This document shows, one piece after another, positions 35,560-47,953 of a stretch of 62,232 nt of DNA (position 1 is its first letter; every line of letters begins with the position of its first letter). Position numbers and translations under genes: made by a program. Source of the stretch: an uncultured Caryophanales bacterium (GTDB taxonomy: Bacteria > Bacillota_I > Bacilli_A > Acholeplasmatales > Anaeroplasmataceae); the NCBI GenBank assembly GCA_946407635.1, contig CAMJOZ010000002.1:1-62232 (forward strand), written 5' to 3'. The notes under the pieces are model-generated. The model did no database searches. It saw only the letters and a program-made list of their open reading frames with translations, and was not told the origin of the DNA.

Positions 35560-35597
35560 TTGAATATATTTGTTCTATATGATATAATCATATAGAA
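35560..35597 (+). promoter_or_regulatory. Promoter of yaaA-recF-gyrB-gyrA with a palindrome centred on the -10 box
   Basis: TTGAAT (35560-35565), 17-base spacer, TATAAT (35583-35588). A perfect inverted repeat with ten-base arms, TTCTATATGA and TCATATAGAA (35573-35597), has the five bases TATAA as its centre. Either a repressor operator or a torsion-sensitive element of the gyrase promoter; see findings. Confidence 0.75.
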
Positions 35598-35609
35598 AGG
35601 GCGATTTTG

Positions 35610-35816
35610 ATGAAAAACTTAAAAATAACTACAGAATTTATAACTTTAGGTCAATTATTAAAAATTGAAAACATTATTTCATCAGGTGGAGAAGCTAAAT
35701 TTTATTTACAAAACAATATGTGTTATGTGAATGATGAACCAGATAATAGAAGAGGTAGAAAGCTTTATCCAAATGATGTTATCAAAGTAGAAAATAAGAT
35801 TATTAAAATTGTATGA
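35610..35816 (+). CDS. yaaA: S4-domain protein YaaA (RlbA-like)
   Basis: RNA-binding S4 domain protein of 68 residues found between dnaN and recF in Bacillota. Seen: TEFITLGQLLKIENIISSGGEAKFYLQNN and RRGRKLYPNDVIKVENK. The ATG at 35610 follows AAGGGCGAT; a TTG just upstream is in frame but less likely. It overlaps recF by four bases (ATGA). Role in ribosome work is inferred from the family. Confidence 0.9.
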   Translation: MKNLKITTEFITLGQLLKIENIISSGGEAKFYLQNNMCYVNDEPDNRRGRKLYPNDVIKVENKIIKIV

Positions 35817-36835
35817 TAAATAATATTTCATTAAATAATTTTAGACAATTTGATAATTTAAAATTAAATACAAATAATTCTTTAGTTATTATAAGTGGAA
35901 AAAACGCACGTGGTAAAACATCAATACTTGAATCTATTTTTATAGCAAGTACTACTAAATCACATAGAGAAAATAATTTAGAAAATGTAATTAAATTTAA
36001 TGAACCATTTTCTAAAATTGAAATCAATGCTGAGAAAAAATATAAGGTTGTTATTTCAAAAGAAAATAAGAATTTATTTATCAATGGTAATGAAATAAAA
36101 AAATCTAGTGATTATTTAGGTAATATTGATGTTGTTATGATAGCTCCAACAGATATTTCTTTAATAAGAGGATCAAAAGGAGATAAAAGAAGATTTTTAG
36201 ATTTAAATATTTCAATCTTAAATAAAAAATATTTGAATGAATCAAGCAAATATAAAAAGACATTAAATGAAAGGAATGTTTTATTAAAATCTAAAAATAT
36301 AGATAATTTGATGCTGGATGTTTTAACAAATCAGCTAGTTGAATCAATTAAATATATTTATGATTCTAGAATATATCTTATCGATAAGCTTAATTATTAT
36401 TTAAAAGATATATCCAAAGATATGAAAATAGAATCTATAAAGCTTCTATATGAGCCATCATATAATCCAGATAATGTATTAGGCTCTTTTGATGAGAAGA
36501 AGCAATTAGATATTAAATATCAAGCTACTCAAATTGGAACTCATAGAGATGGCTTTAAGATATTAATGAATGATTTAGAAGCAGAAAAATTTGCTTCAGA
36601 AGGGCAATCAAGAATTATTTATATAGCTATTAAGCTTGCCTTAGCAAAAGTAATAAAGGAATTAAAGGGAGAACCTATTATGCTCCTTGATGATATTTAT
36701 CAGGCACTTGATAAGGATAGAATAGCAAGCTTAACAAGTTATTTGAAAAACAATAAACAGGTTTTTATTACTACAACAACAATTTTAGAAATTCCAGATG
36801 AGATTCTAAAAGATGCTTTAGTATTAAGAGTATAG
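35813..36835 (+). CDS. recF: DNA replication and repair protein RecF
   Basis: SMC-like ATPase that works with RecO and RecR at single-strand gaps. Seen over 340 residues: ISLNNFRQFDNLKL start, Walker A SGKNARGKTSILE (about 30-42), signature FASEGQSRIIYIAIKLA (about 262) and Walker B PIMLLDDIYQALD. Slightly short of the usual 360-370 residues but complete. It overlaps yaaA and lies 18 bases before gyrB. Confidence 0.95.
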   Translation: MINNISLNNFRQFDNLKLNTNNSLVIISGKNARGKTSILESIFIASTTKSHRENNLENVIKFNEPFSKIEINAEKKYKVVISKENKNLFINGNEIKKSSDYLGNIDVVMIAPTDISLIRGSKGDKRRFLDLNISILNKKYLNESSKYKKTLNERNVLLKSKNIDNLMLDVLTNQLVESIKYIYDSRIYLIDKLNYYLKDISKDMKIESIKLLYEPSYNPDNVLGSFDEKKQLDIKYQATQIGTHRDGFKILMNDLEAEKFASEGQSRIIYIAIKLALAKVIKELKGEPIMLLDDIYQALDKDRIASLTSYLKNNKQVFITTTTILEIPDEILKDALVLRV

Positions 36836-38887
<2,052 letters not shown>

Positions 38888-38901
38888 GAGAGAATTATTA
38901 T

Positions 38902-41466
38902 ATGGCAATGAATGATAAGGATTTAGAGTTTGAAAAAGCTCTAGAGGAAAGAAAAGAAGATTCAGTTGAACAATTAGATGTTAATAACAAGATGAAAACC
39001 TCATTCCTTAATTATGCGATGAGTGTAATTATTGCAAGAGCTCTTCCTGATGCTAGAGATGGGTTAAAGCCAGTACAAAGAAGAATTCTTTATGGAATGA
39101 ATGAACTAAAAATTTTCTCTAATGTACAACATAAGAAGTCAGCGAGAATTGTCGGTGACGTAATGGGTAAATACCACCCACATGGAGATTCATCTATTTA
39201 TGAAGCAATGGTTCGTATGGCTCAAGATTTTAGCTATAGATATCCATTAGTTGATGGACATGGTAACTTTGGTAACATTGATGGCGATGGCGCAGCTGCG
39301 ATGCGTTATACAGAAGCTAGAATGTCAAAAATAGCTATGGAAATGCTAAGAGATATTGATAAGAATACTGTGGATTTTTGTGAAAACTATGATGCAACTG
39401 AAGTTGAACCAGTTTTATTACCTGCAAGAATTCCAAATCTATTAGTTAATGGTACTACAGGTATTGCCGTAGGTATGGCAACTAATATACCTCCACATAA
39501 TTTAGGAGAAGTAATTGATGGATGTGTTGCATTAATAAAAAATCCTGAACTAACAAGTGAAGATTTAATGCAATATATTAAGGGCCCTGATTTCCCTACA
39601 GGTGGTTTGATTTTAGGTAGAGATGGACTTCATAGTGCTTATACAACTGGTAATGGTTCAATCATTATTAGAAGTAAGGCTCATATAGATGAGCTTGAAA
39701 ATGGTAAATACGAAATAGTAGTTACTGAAATACCTTATGGTATTAATAAGCAAAGAATAATGGAAAGAATTGCTCAGGTTGTTAAGGATAAGATTATTGA
39801 AGGTATTACAGATTTAAGAGATGAGTCATCTATGGCTGGCCTTCGTATTGTAATTGAATTAAAAAGAGATGTTAATCCTGATGTAATTCTAAATATGCTT
39901 TATAAATATACTCAGCTTCAATCAAGCTATAGTATGAACATGGTATGTTTAGTTGATAATAGACCTGTTGCGATTACATTACATGATGCATTAGATGTTT
40001 ATATTAAGCATCAAATAAATGTTATAACTAGAAGAACTGAATTTGATTTAAAGCGTGATTTAGATAGAATTCATATTTTAGAGGGCTTATTGATAGCTCA
40101 TGATAATATTGATGAAGTAATTCATTTAATTAGAAATACAAAAGATGGTACTGAAAAACAAAAATTAATGGATAGATTCAATTTAGATGATGTCCAAGCT
40201 CAAGCTATACTTGATATGAGATTACAAAGATTATCTGGTATGAATTATGATAAGCTTGTTAGTGAGCGTCTTGATTTATTAAAAGAAGTTGATTATTTCA
40301 AGGAAGTTTTAGCAAGCACTGAAAAGAAAAATGAAATATTAATTTCAGAAATGCTTGAAATTAAGAATAAATATAACGATGATAGACGTAGTGAAATTGC
40401 CTTAAACCAAGAAATAGATATTTCTAATGAAGATTTAATTGCAAAAGAAAATGTTATTGTTACAGTAACATCAAAAGGCTATGTTAAGAGAATGAAAAGA
40501 AGCGAATATCGTGCACAAAATCGTGGTGGTGTAGGAATCACTGGTATGAAGACTCATACAGATGATGCAATCGCATTTGCTTTACCTGTTCATACTCATG
40601 ACTATATTATGTATTTTACAAATAAAGGTAGAGTATATACTACAAAGGGATATCAAATTCCAGAAGGAAATAGAACATCAAAGGGTATACCTCTAGTTAA
40701 TATTTTAAATCTACAGGATGATGAGCACCTACAAGCAATGTGTACTGTAGAGGATTATAAGAATGCTGAAAAGGAAGATGATAAATATTTATTCTTCGTA
40801 ACAAAGAAGGGTATTGTTAAGAGAACTAATTTAGCATTATTTAGAAATATTAGACAAAATGGTATTATCGCTATTACTTTAGATGAGGATGATGAATTAT
40901 ATAGAGTTGAAGTAACAGACGGAACAAGAGAAATTGTTTTAGCTTCATCTAACGGAAAAGCTATTCATTTCAACGAAACTAATGTTAGAGCTATTGGTAG
41001 AAATGGTGCCGGTGTTAAGGGTATGGAGCTTGGCAAGGATGATAAGATTGTAGGCTTCGCTGTAATTACTGAAGAAAAACCTTATGTATTAGTATTATCA
41101 AGCCATGGTTATGGTAAGAAAACTGATATATCTGAATATCGTCTTCAACAAAGAGGTGGTTCAGGTGTTAAGGCTATGAATACTACAGATAAAACTGGAG
41201 ATTTAGTAGCTTTAGATGCTGTATCAGATGATAATGATATTTTAGTAACAACTAAACAAGGAATTGTTATTAGATGTCATGTTGATTCAATATCAAAAAC
41301 ATCAAGAGCGACTCAAGGTGTTAAGATTATCACTTTAAAGAATAATACTGAGATTGCTTCAATCGCTGTATTTGATAAGGCAGAGGATGAAGAGCCAGAT
41401 GCTCTAGTAGCCCCTAAGGAAGAAACTCCTGAAGTAGCTGAAGCATTAGAGGCAAAAGAAGAATAA
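38902..41466 (+). CDS. gyrA: DNA gyrase subunit A
   Basis: DNA-cleaving subunit of gyrase, 854 residues. Seen: the quinolone-resistance region [20 protein letters not shown], catalytic Tyr in [10 protein letters not shown] (about residue 136), and six C-terminal beta-pinwheel repeats beginning near residue 525 with the GyrA box at [10 protein letters not shown]. Ser and Glu at the two key quinolone positions match the sensitive Gram-positive form. It ends in an acidic tail. It lies 14 bases after gyrB and ends the operon at a terminator. Confidence 0.97.
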   Translation: MAMNDKDLEFEKALEERKEDSVEQLDVNNKMKTSFLNYAMSVIIARALPDARDGLKPVQRRILYGMNELKIFSNVQHKKSARIVGDVMGKYHPHGDSSIYEAMVRMAQDFSYRYPLVDGHGNFGNIDGDGAAAMRYTEARMSKIAMEMLRDIDKNTVDFCENYDATEVEPVLLPARIPNLLVNGTTGIAVGMATNIPPHNLGEVIDGCVALIKNPELTSEDLMQYIKGPDFPTGGLILGRDGLHSAYTTGNGSIIIRSKAHIDELENGKYEIVVTEIPYGINKQRIMERIAQVVKDKIIEGITDLRDESSMAGLRIVIELKRDVNPDVILNMLYKYTQLQSSYSMNMVCLVDNRPVAITLHDALDVYIKHQINVITRRTEFDLKRDLDRIHILEGLLIAHDNIDEVIHLIRNTKDGTEKQKLMDRFNLDDVQAQAILDMRLQRLSGMNYDKLVSERLDLLKEVDYFKEVLASTEKKNEILISEMLEIKNKYNDDRRSEIALNQEIDISNEDLIAKENVIVTVTSKGYVKRMKRSEYRAQNRGGVGITGMKTHTDDAIAFALPVHTHDYIMYFTNKGRVYTTKGYQIPEGNRTSKGIPLVNILNLQDDEHLQAMCTVEDYKNAEKEDDKYLFFVTKKGIVKRTNLALFRNIRQNGIIAITLDEDDELYRVEVTDGTREIVLASSNGKAIHFNETNVRAIGRNGAGVKGMELGKDDKIVGFAVITEEKPYVLVLSSHGYGKKTDISEYRLQQRGGSGVKAMNTTDKTGDLVALDAVSDDNDILVTTKQGIVIRCHVDSISKTSRATQGVKIITLKNNTEIASIAVFDKAEDEEPDALVAPKEETPEVAEALEAKEE

Positions 41467-41472
41467 AAGATT

Positions 41473-41498
41473 AAGGGCTTAAATGCCCTTTTCTTTAT
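41473..41498 (+). terminator. Terminator of the gyrase operon
   Basis: AAGGGC (41473-41478) and GCCCTT (41485-41490) with a six-base loop and T-rich tail. Confidence 0.82.
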
Positions 41499-41517
41499 TT
41501 ATTCTAATGTTTGTATG

Positions 41518-41526
41518 TGATAAAAT
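41518..41526 (+). promoter_or_regulatory. Extended -10 promoter of the nuclease-helicase gene
   Basis: TGATAAAAT, 31 bases before the start; AAGGAGG follows. Confidence 0.5.
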
Positions 41527-41557
41527 AATCATAGATTATTAGGCAAGGAGGATTCTT

Positions 41558-43894
41558 ATGGAAAAAATTGCTGTAAAAGAATTAGCATATTTTTATCAAT
41601 CAAGTGGCGATTTAACAGTTGAATTTTTTTCTAACCATGATATGGAAGAAGGATCTCGTGCCCATGATTATCTACAAAGTAAATATAAAGAAAAAGATAT
41701 TTCTGAATATTATATTAAACAAGAAATAAATATCCTAAATAGTACATATTTACTTCATGGATTTATAGATGGAGTATTAGTTAGAAAAGGTAAAATGATT
41801 ATTGAAGAAATTAAATCTACAACATCTGATTTAGATTTAATTAATTTAGATTATCATAAAGAGCATTTAGCTCAAGCTAAAATTTATGCTTATTTATATG
41901 CACTTCAAAATGAAATGGATAATATAGATATAAGATTAACTTATATTTCTATTATTGATTATGAAACTAAATCATTTGATTTAAATATTAGTAAAGAAGA
42001 ATTAGAAGATTTTACTTTCAAAGCTTTAACAGAATATATTGAATTTAATAATAAGCTATTAGAAGCTGAAAAACTAAGAGAAAAAACTATAAAAGAAATA
42101 TCATTTCCTTTTAAGAACATGAGACATGGTCAAAAAGAATTAATGAAGGCTGTTTATGATAATTTAAATAATGAAGGTATATTATACGCTATAGCCCCAA
42201 CAGGTATTGGCAAAACTATGGCTACCTTATTTTCATCTTTAAAGGCATTAAAGAAAAAAGATAAATTATTTTATACAACTGCCAAAGGTAGTGGTAAAAA
42301 CGCACCTTTAGATGCGATTAAAATATTAAAAAATAATGGGTTAAAGCTAAAGGTTATCGATATAGTTGCTAAAAGAAAAATATGCAATAAAAAAGCATAT
42401 AGTTGTAATCCTGATGAATGTCCATTCGCTAAAGGATATTTTGATAGATTAAAGGCCGCGACTAAAGAAGCAATTGATAATTATGATATATATGATATGA
42501 ATAATATCTTAGAAATAACTAATAAGCATAATATTTGTGCATTTGAATTTAGCTTATATTTATCATATTTTTGTGATGTTATAATAGCTGATTATAATTA
42601 TGTATTTGATCCACATGCTCATTTAATTAGATACTTTGAGGATGATATGTATCATCCTAAGGTATTAGTAGATGAAGCACACAATTTAATATCAAGATCA
42701 AAAGAAATGTATTCAGGTCTTATTGAATCAGATGATATTAGAAATTTAAGAAAGCTAATGACTGGTCTTACACCATCTATAAGAACAGTTGCGAATAAAG
42801 CATTAGCGATAATAGAAGGATATAGAGAAAAAATAGTAGATAAAGCTATTTATGTAGATACTAAACCTGATTTAAATTTAGATAAAATATTACATGAATT
42901 ATTATTAAAATGTGATGAAATATTAGAAGAAAATAAAAACAAGAAAATAAAAGATAAAGATAAAATTTTAGAAATTTATTTTAAAATAATGGATTTCAAT
43001 AATTCAACTAAATTTTTTAAAAATACTCATAGATTAATTGTAAATTTAGAAAATGATAATGTTATTGTTAATAATTATTGCTTAGACGCATCCGAATTTA
43101 TTTTAGACACAATAAAAAATAGTATTAGAGGTATTGTTTTATTTTCTGCGACATTATACCCAATTAAATATCACGCTGATTTATTGACATGTGGTGAAGG
43201 TAAATATTTAGAATTACCATCTCCATTTAATCCAAATAATTTAAATATTATTATTAATAAAAATATTTCAACTAAATATAATGATAGAGAATTAAGTATA
43301 GATACAATATTAGAATCTATTGAAACATTAACAAGTCTTAATCCTGGAAATTATATCGTATTTTTCCCGTCATATCAGTATTTAAAGATGGTTGAAGAAA
43401 ATATAGTAGAGCCTTCTTACGAATTAATAGTTCAAAAGAATAATATGACTGATCAGGAAAAGAATGATGTTATTGATAAATTTAAGACTACGACAAATAA
43501 TAAGGTTGGGTTATTTGTTTTAGGTGGAACATTTAGTGAAGGAATAGATTTTATTGGAGATAGCTTATCTGGTGTTATAATAGTAGGAGTAGGATTGCCT
43601 TTAGTATGTGATCAAAATAACATTTCAAAGGATTATTTTGAAGAAAAATATCAAAAAGGATTTGATTATGCATATAGATATCCTGGTTTTACAAAGGTAA
43701 TTCAAGCTGTAGGTAGAGTTATTAGAACTATGGATGATAAGGGTGTAGCTATATTATTAGATGAGAGATTTGTTTATAAAAATTATGTTGAACTATATCC
43801 ACCTCATTGGCAAAACATTAATGTAGTTACTAACAATTATGATTTAAAAAGAAAGGTAATGGATTTTTATAATGGAATTCAAAAAAATAAATAA
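41558..43894 (+). CDS. PD-(D/E)XK nuclease fused to XPD/DinG-like iron-sulfur helicase
   Basis: Seen over 778 residues: an N-terminal RecB/Cas4-like nuclease domain with a GSRAHDYL histidine, LHGFIDGVLVRKGKMIIEEIKS (the D ... ExK core) and HLAQAKIYAYLYALQ; then Walker A APTGIGKTMATLF (about 214-226), four cysteines in ICNKKAYSCNPDEC and ICAFE for an iron-sulfur cluster, DEAH box VDEAHNL, and C-terminal GGTFSEGIDF and QAVGRVIRTMDD. Known: XPD/DinG helicases move 5' to 3'; similar nuclease-helicase fusions occur in Bacillota. AAGGAGG precedes the start. Probably DNA repair; not shown. Confidence 0.9.
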   Translation: MEKIAVKELAYFYQSSGDLTVEFFSNHDMEEGSRAHDYLQSKYKEKDISEYYIKQEINILNSTYLLHGFIDGVLVRKGKMIIEEIKSTTSDLDLINLDYHKEHLAQAKIYAYLYALQNEMDNIDIRLTYISIIDYETKSFDLNISKEELEDFTFKALTEYIEFNNKLLEAEKLREKTIKEISFPFKNMRHGQKELMKAVYDNLNNEGILYAIAPTGIGKTMATLFSSLKALKKKDKLFYTTAKGSGKNAPLDAIKILKNNGLKLKVIDIVAKRKICNKKAYSCNPDECPFAKGYFDRLKAATKEAIDNYDIYDMNNILEITNKHNICAFEFSLYLSYFCDVIIADYNYVFDPHAHLIRYFEDDMYHPKVLVDEAHNLISRSKEMYSGLIESDDIRNLRKLMTGLTPSIRTVANKALAIIEGYREKIVDKAIYVDTKPDLNLDKILHELLLKCDEILEENKNKKIKDKDKILEIYFKIMDFNNSTKFFKNTHRLIVNLENDNVIVNNYCLDASEFILDTIKNSIRGIVLFSATLYPIKYHADLLTCGEGKYLELPSPFNPNNLNIIINKNISTKYNDRELSIDTILESIETLTSLNPGNYIVFFPSYQYLKMVEENIVEPSYELIVQKNNMTDQEKNDVIDKFKTTTNNKVGLFVLGGTFSEGIDFIGDSLSGVIIVGVGLPLVCDQNNISKDYFEEKYQKGFDYAYRYPGFTKVIQAVGRVIRTMDDKGVAILLDERFVYKNYVELYPPHWQNINVVTNNYDLKRKVMDFYNGIQKNK

Positions 43895-44309
43895 AATAGA
43901 TTTAATGGTTGATGATTTTATAAAGAATAATACAAATGAAAAATTCGCTGAATTAATAGAAGAATTAATTAATACAAATGTTATTCTTATTAATAAAGAA
44001 TTAGGAGACAATAATTTAAAAAAATTAAATGATGATGCTATAACACCACTTGTTATAACAGATAGCTTAAAACAAAATTATATTCCAATTTTTTCAGGTG
44101 ACCATCAAATCATTAATGATGAATTAAAGAAAATGAAAAAGGTAAATTATGTATTTAAGGATTTATGTAATGATTCAATTGTGAATAACGATTATATTGA
44201 AGGATATGTATTAAATCCATTTACACAAGGATTAAAATTACCAAAAGAAGTGATTAAGATTGTAATTAAATATATCAATGAAGAACAAAATGAAAAGGCT
44301 GTATCATAA
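43872..44309 (+). CDS. SseB N-terminal-domain protein
   Basis: A 145-residue cytoplasmic protein. Seen: NKFAEL-type helical start, LITDSLKQNYIPIFSGDHQI, GYVLNPFTQGLKLPKEVIKIVIKYI, the pattern of the SseB/PF07179 fold (mixed alpha/beta with a buried VLNPF). The ATG at 43872 lies inside the end of the helicase gene (23-base overlap), so translation is probably coupled. Known: SseB domains have no single established function in Gram-positive bacteria. Confidence 0.78.
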   Translation: MEFKKINKIDLMVDDFIKNNTNEKFAELIEELINTNVILINKELGDNNLKKLNDDAITPLVITDSLKQNYIPIFSGDHQIINDELKKMKKVNYVFKDLCNDSIVNNDYIEGYVLNPFTQGLKLPKEVIKIVIKYINEEQNEKAVS

Positions 44310-44328
44310 GATACGGCCTTTAATTTTT
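44294..44328. terminator. Bidirectional terminator between convergent genes
   Basis: AAAGGCTGTATC (44294-44305) pairs with GATACGGCCTTT (44310-44321) with one G-U pair and loop ATAA; both sides are A/T-rich. It ends the SseB-like gene and the leftward lipoprotein gene, which meet here. Confidence 0.87.
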
Positions 44329-46276
44329 AATATTTAACTAAATAATAATTTATTCCTTCACGAGTACCTGCAGGATATGCAGTAAAATACATATCTAAGC
44401 CATCGGCTGTTGTTAATTCATTATTTGCTTGTGTGATTGTGAACGGTAATTGTTCTTGATCATTATGGAATGAGAAGTAGTTTGGAGAAAGGTGATTTGT
44501 TTTACATACTGCACTAAATGGATTAGTAGAACCAGTAGAACCTTTTAATAATAAGCTATCTTTAGAATATAAAACATTTACTAGCTTATAACCGCTATTA
44601 TCTAAATCAGCATATTGACCTTCAAATATAATATTATTATTTTTCATTAATTCATTATAGCCTTTATATATAACTGTATCAGCGTAGATAGAACCACCTA
44701 TTACAGATATTCCTGCTTGAGATACTAAAGCTAATTTATATTTACCATTAGAAGCTTTACTTCCGATCAAACTCTTACAATTTTGTAATGAATTTTTCTT
44801 TTCATATTCGTGATATTGGCTCGCATCTATAATTGAGTTATAGAAATAGGCAATACCACCTCTTAGATTTGGTAATCTATCTTCTATATTTTTAAAAATA
44901 CAAGAATTGAATGAAACCTTTAAATTTAGATTATTGTAATAATCAGGTCCTGGTGTTATTATTTCAAAATAATCACTTATCTCAACATCTTTTCCTAAGT
45001 AAACATTATAAACTGTATATTTTCTATCAGCTATTACATCACCAACCTGATAATCAGTTCCGGCAACTAAAGCTCCACCTTTTTTAGCTCTACCATTAGA
45101 TGGTTCATAGCTACCAACCTTATAATATGTTTTTCCAGCCTTAAATGTAATATCTTCAGTTAATAATTGACCACCAGCAGAATTACCAGTGTCACCTAAT
45201 AGGAAGCCCTTCTTTTGAGGTATCGCAGCACCATATAATATATCTTCAAAAGAAGCACCTATTTCACGTAAGCTTCTATAATATCTACATGTATCGGTTG
45301 TTTCTTGATATCCATCTGGATTAGATTTCCATAATTGATAATCAGCTTCTATTTCTGACATCATTTTATAAATATAACCATTTTGATCATCAGATCCAGC
45401 ATTAAAATTACAGAAAGAAATATGAACATTTTCAAATCCAGAGCCATTTAGTGGAGCACTACTATATGTGCTTGGAGTATTATATGTTGGGTTTGAAACA
45501 TCAATTTGTCCATCATATGATTTACCAAATTCACAATGATCAATCCAAATGTTATCACTAAATCCAATTTTAAAATAAGCCCAACCCCAAACATCGTAGT
45601 CACCTATTGTTTTTGTAGGGGAATCAGATTTTGAATCTTCCCATTGCCATATTTCATCAAATTTTAAATTTCTAATAGCGACATTATTACATGAATTAAT
45701 TTTAAATCCACCATGTATTATTTTTGATCCATTTTTGGAAAAAATTAATACATCTTTTAATCTTGATATTTCAATTTGACCTATACCTGATTCAACTAGA
45801 GGATCATATGAATAAAAATCAAAAGAAGTATCACCAAATCCTTCAGCCCAATTCTTTACAAAAGAATATTCCTTTTGAATTGCATAATCTTTGATTTTGT
45901 TGTATCCTAGGTCTAAATCATTTTCTATTTCGATAATATGAACATTAGATGCCTCATTTACAGTTTGAGTAAGTGTACCATCGTTGTTTAATACAGTAGT
46001 ATAAGTATTTTTAGCTTTATGGATGGCATCTAAAAATTCATTTTCATTTTTAACTTTAATATGAGATTCAGTATTTTTATATTTTTCGAAGCTTTCTAGT
46101 TTGTTTTCTATCACTCCGCCAGCACTATATTGAATCTTCTCCATATCATCAAGTTCATTATAGGTTTCCTTTTCTCCCTCTGGTTCAGGATCCTTATTAT
46201 TTGGGTCTGCTGGAGAAGAACAAGAAGCTAATAAAAGAAGTGCCGATAAAGGTAATAATATTTTTTTAATTTTCAT
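44327..46276 (-). CDS. Pectate-lyase-like (polysaccharide lyase family 1) lipoprotein
   Basis: Secreted lipoprotein of 649 residues. Seen: signal peptide with lipobox LLASC (about 16-20), a Pro/Glu-rich linker, then right-handed beta-helix features: IHGGFKINSCNNVAIRNLKF, NIWIDHCEFGKSYDGQIDV (the WIDHC ... YDG.IDI pectate lyase pattern, about residue 245), and FENVHISFCNFNAGSDDQNG. Known: PL1 enzymes cleave pectin with calcium. The usual family length is shorter; here extra loops bring it to 649. GGGGGT precedes the start. The only leftward gene right of the origin. Pectin as substrate is likely but not proven. Confidence 0.82.
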   Translation of the reverse strand: MKIKKILLPLSALLLLASCSSPADPNNKDPEPEGEKETYNELDDMEKIQYSAGGVIENKLESFEKYKNTESHIKVKNENEFLDAIHKAKNTYTTVLNNDGTLTQTVNEASNVHIIEIENDLDLGYNKIKDYAIQKEYSFVKNWAEGFGDTSFDFYSYDPLVESGIGQIEISRLKDVLIFSKNGSKIIHGGFKINSCNNVAIRNLKFDEIWQWEDSKSDSPTKTIGDYDVWGWAYFKIGFSDNIWIDHCEFGKSYDGQIDVSNPTYNTPSTYSSAPLNGSGFENVHISFCNFNAGSDDQNGYIYKMMSEIEADYQLWKSNPDGYQETTDTCRYYRSLREIGASFEDILYGAAIPQKKGFLLGDTGNSAGGQLLTEDITFKAGKTYYKVGSYEPSNGRAKKGGALVAGTDYQVGDVIADRKYTVYNVYLGKDVEISDYFEIITPGPDYYNNLNLKVSFNSCIFKNIEDRLPNLRGGIAYFYNSIIDASQYHEYEKKNSLQNCKSLIGSKASNGKYKLALVSQAGISVIGGSIYADTVIYKGYNELMKNNNIIFEGQYADLDNSGYKLVNVLYSKDSLLLKGSTGSTNPFSAVCKTNHLSPNYFSFHNDQEQLPFTITQANNELTTADGLDMYFTAYPAGTREGINYYLVKY

Positions 46277-46420
46277 AAAATTAATACCCCCTAATTAATA
46301 AAATTTTAACATAAAAAATAATGAAAACATTATGAAAATACTAATTATTTAACAATAATTATTATTTTGTGTTAAAATTATTGTAAAATGTACAAGTTTT
46401 GATTTTAAGGGGGTGATTTT

Positions 46421-47953
46421 ATGCTTCAGAAAATAAATGAATTATTAGATTATTTTTCTGAAAATAATAAAAGATATTATATATCACTATCCCTAGTGGC
46501 GTTAGCTTTAGGCTTTTTAACAACACTATTTTTTTGTTATTCAGTATCACCTTTATATTTAGAATCAAATGGATTTGGAGAAGTTTCTTCAACTATTAAA
46601 GTATTAGGATACGGTATGAAAAATGGTTTGAAGCCATACATTGATTTAGCTGAAAACAGCGGTCCATATCTATTCTATTATGCACTTATTGGTGCGTGGA
46701 TGCATAAAAGTATAGGCTTTTATTTACTTCAATCTATATGCACATCAATTGCTATATTCAGCGTTTTAGACTTGGGTAAAAATTTAGGTTTAAGAAGAAG
46801 AAGCATTGGTTTATTTACGTTTTTCTTTTTATTAATTTACTTAATCAATTTTGAAGGAACAATAGTTTCTGATTCATTTATGTGGGCATATTTATTACCT
46901 GTTAATTTCGTTGTTAAGGGTGTAATGTCTAAAAATGATGTTATCCTTTCAAGAGCGATATTCTTAGATGGATTAGTTTTCGGTATATTATTATTCACTA
47001 GACCAATAGATATTTTTATTTCTGCCTCTGTAGGCTTATTTATCATTGTTTATACAGTTATTAACAAATGTAAAATAAAATTACCTAAATATATTTTATT
47101 AGGATTAAGTGGAGCGGTTGTAACAAGCGGTTTTGTAATGCTATTAACACTTACTGGTGGATACTTTAATGAAATGATTGATTATACATTCGTTAAGAAT
47201 TTTGGATATACTGGTAGAATGCTTGCTAATAATGATAGTATGAAATTATTATGTGTAATGATGTCTTTAGAAACATCTTTCGCGATAGTTGGTTTACTAA
47301 TGTCATTTAGAAATGATTATCCTAAAGAATTAAAAATATTTATGATGGTTGTATTACCTTTATATTTAGCATATGGATGTGTATTCTTTATTCATATTAC
47401 TCACTTTAAGGTATTCCTACCATTATATTTATTAGCTTTAGGCTTTCCTTTAAGATATTTTGATATAAATGAAATAAAATATAAAAGATTTATTCAATAT
47501 GTTATCGCAATAGTTACGTTCTTTGGATTAATTATTTATGCAATGTTCTTGCCATCTGCGATATTAAATAGCACATCTGAAAGTGGAGCGAAAAGCCATT
47601 TAAAACTAGTAGATGTAAAAGAATATATGGATTCAAAGAAAAAAGATGGAGATTATCTAGCAATTGATACTGTTCCTAATAGTTATTCAGTTTTAGAGAG
47701 AGTTCCAAATTTTAAAATTTTCACTAAACAAACCGAGTGGAAAGAAAAAGGACTATATGATGACTTATATGATGAATTAAATAATTATGTTAAGGATAAT
47801 GTTACATATTTAATTATTAAGGAGGATTCTTTAATAATTGATTATGAACCATTCCTAATAACTTTAAGATCAAAATTTGAATATAAAAAGGAATTATCAT
47901 ATTTTAATGGAGATAAAGAAATATGGTCTTTCTATGAAAGGAAGAGCCTATGA
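46421..47953 (+). CDS. Multi-spanning membrane protein, putative GT-C glycosyltransferase
   Basis: A 510-residue integral membrane protein with about eleven hydrophobic segments and a C-terminal soluble domain (about 395-510). Seen: in the first outside loop GYGMKNGLKPYIDLAENSGPYLFYYALI, which resembles the G-x-PY-x-D-x-x-E-x-x-G-P-L motif of GT-C/PMT-like lipid-linked sugar transferases. GGGGGTGAT lies before the start. It overlaps cardiolipin synthase by four bases. Envelope polysaccharide or glycolipid work is inferred; acceptor and donor unknown. Confidence 0.68.
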   Translation: MLQKINELLDYFSENNKRYYISLSLVALALGFLTTLFFCYSVSPLYLESNGFGEVSSTIKVLGYGMKNGLKPYIDLAENSGPYLFYYALIGAWMHKSIGFYLLQSICTSIAIFSVLDLGKNLGLRRRSIGLFTFFFLLIYLINFEGTIVSDSFMWAYLLPVNFVVKGVMSKNDVILSRAIFLDGLVFGILLFTRPIDIFISASVGLFIIVYTVINKCKIKLPKYILLGLSGAVVTSGFVMLLTLTGGYFNEMIDYTFVKNFGYTGRMLANNDSMKLLCVMMSLETSFAIVGLLMSFRNDYPKELKIFMMVVLPLYLAYGCVFFIHITHFKVFLPLYLLALGFPLRYFDINEIKYKRFIQYVIAIVTFFGLIIYAMFLPSAILNSTSESGAKSHLKLVDVKEYMDSKKKDGDYLAIDTVPNSYSVLERVPNFKIFTKQTEWKEKGLYDDLYDELNNYVKDNVTYLIIKEDSLIIDYEPFLITLRSKFEYKKELSYFNGDKEIWSFYERKSL

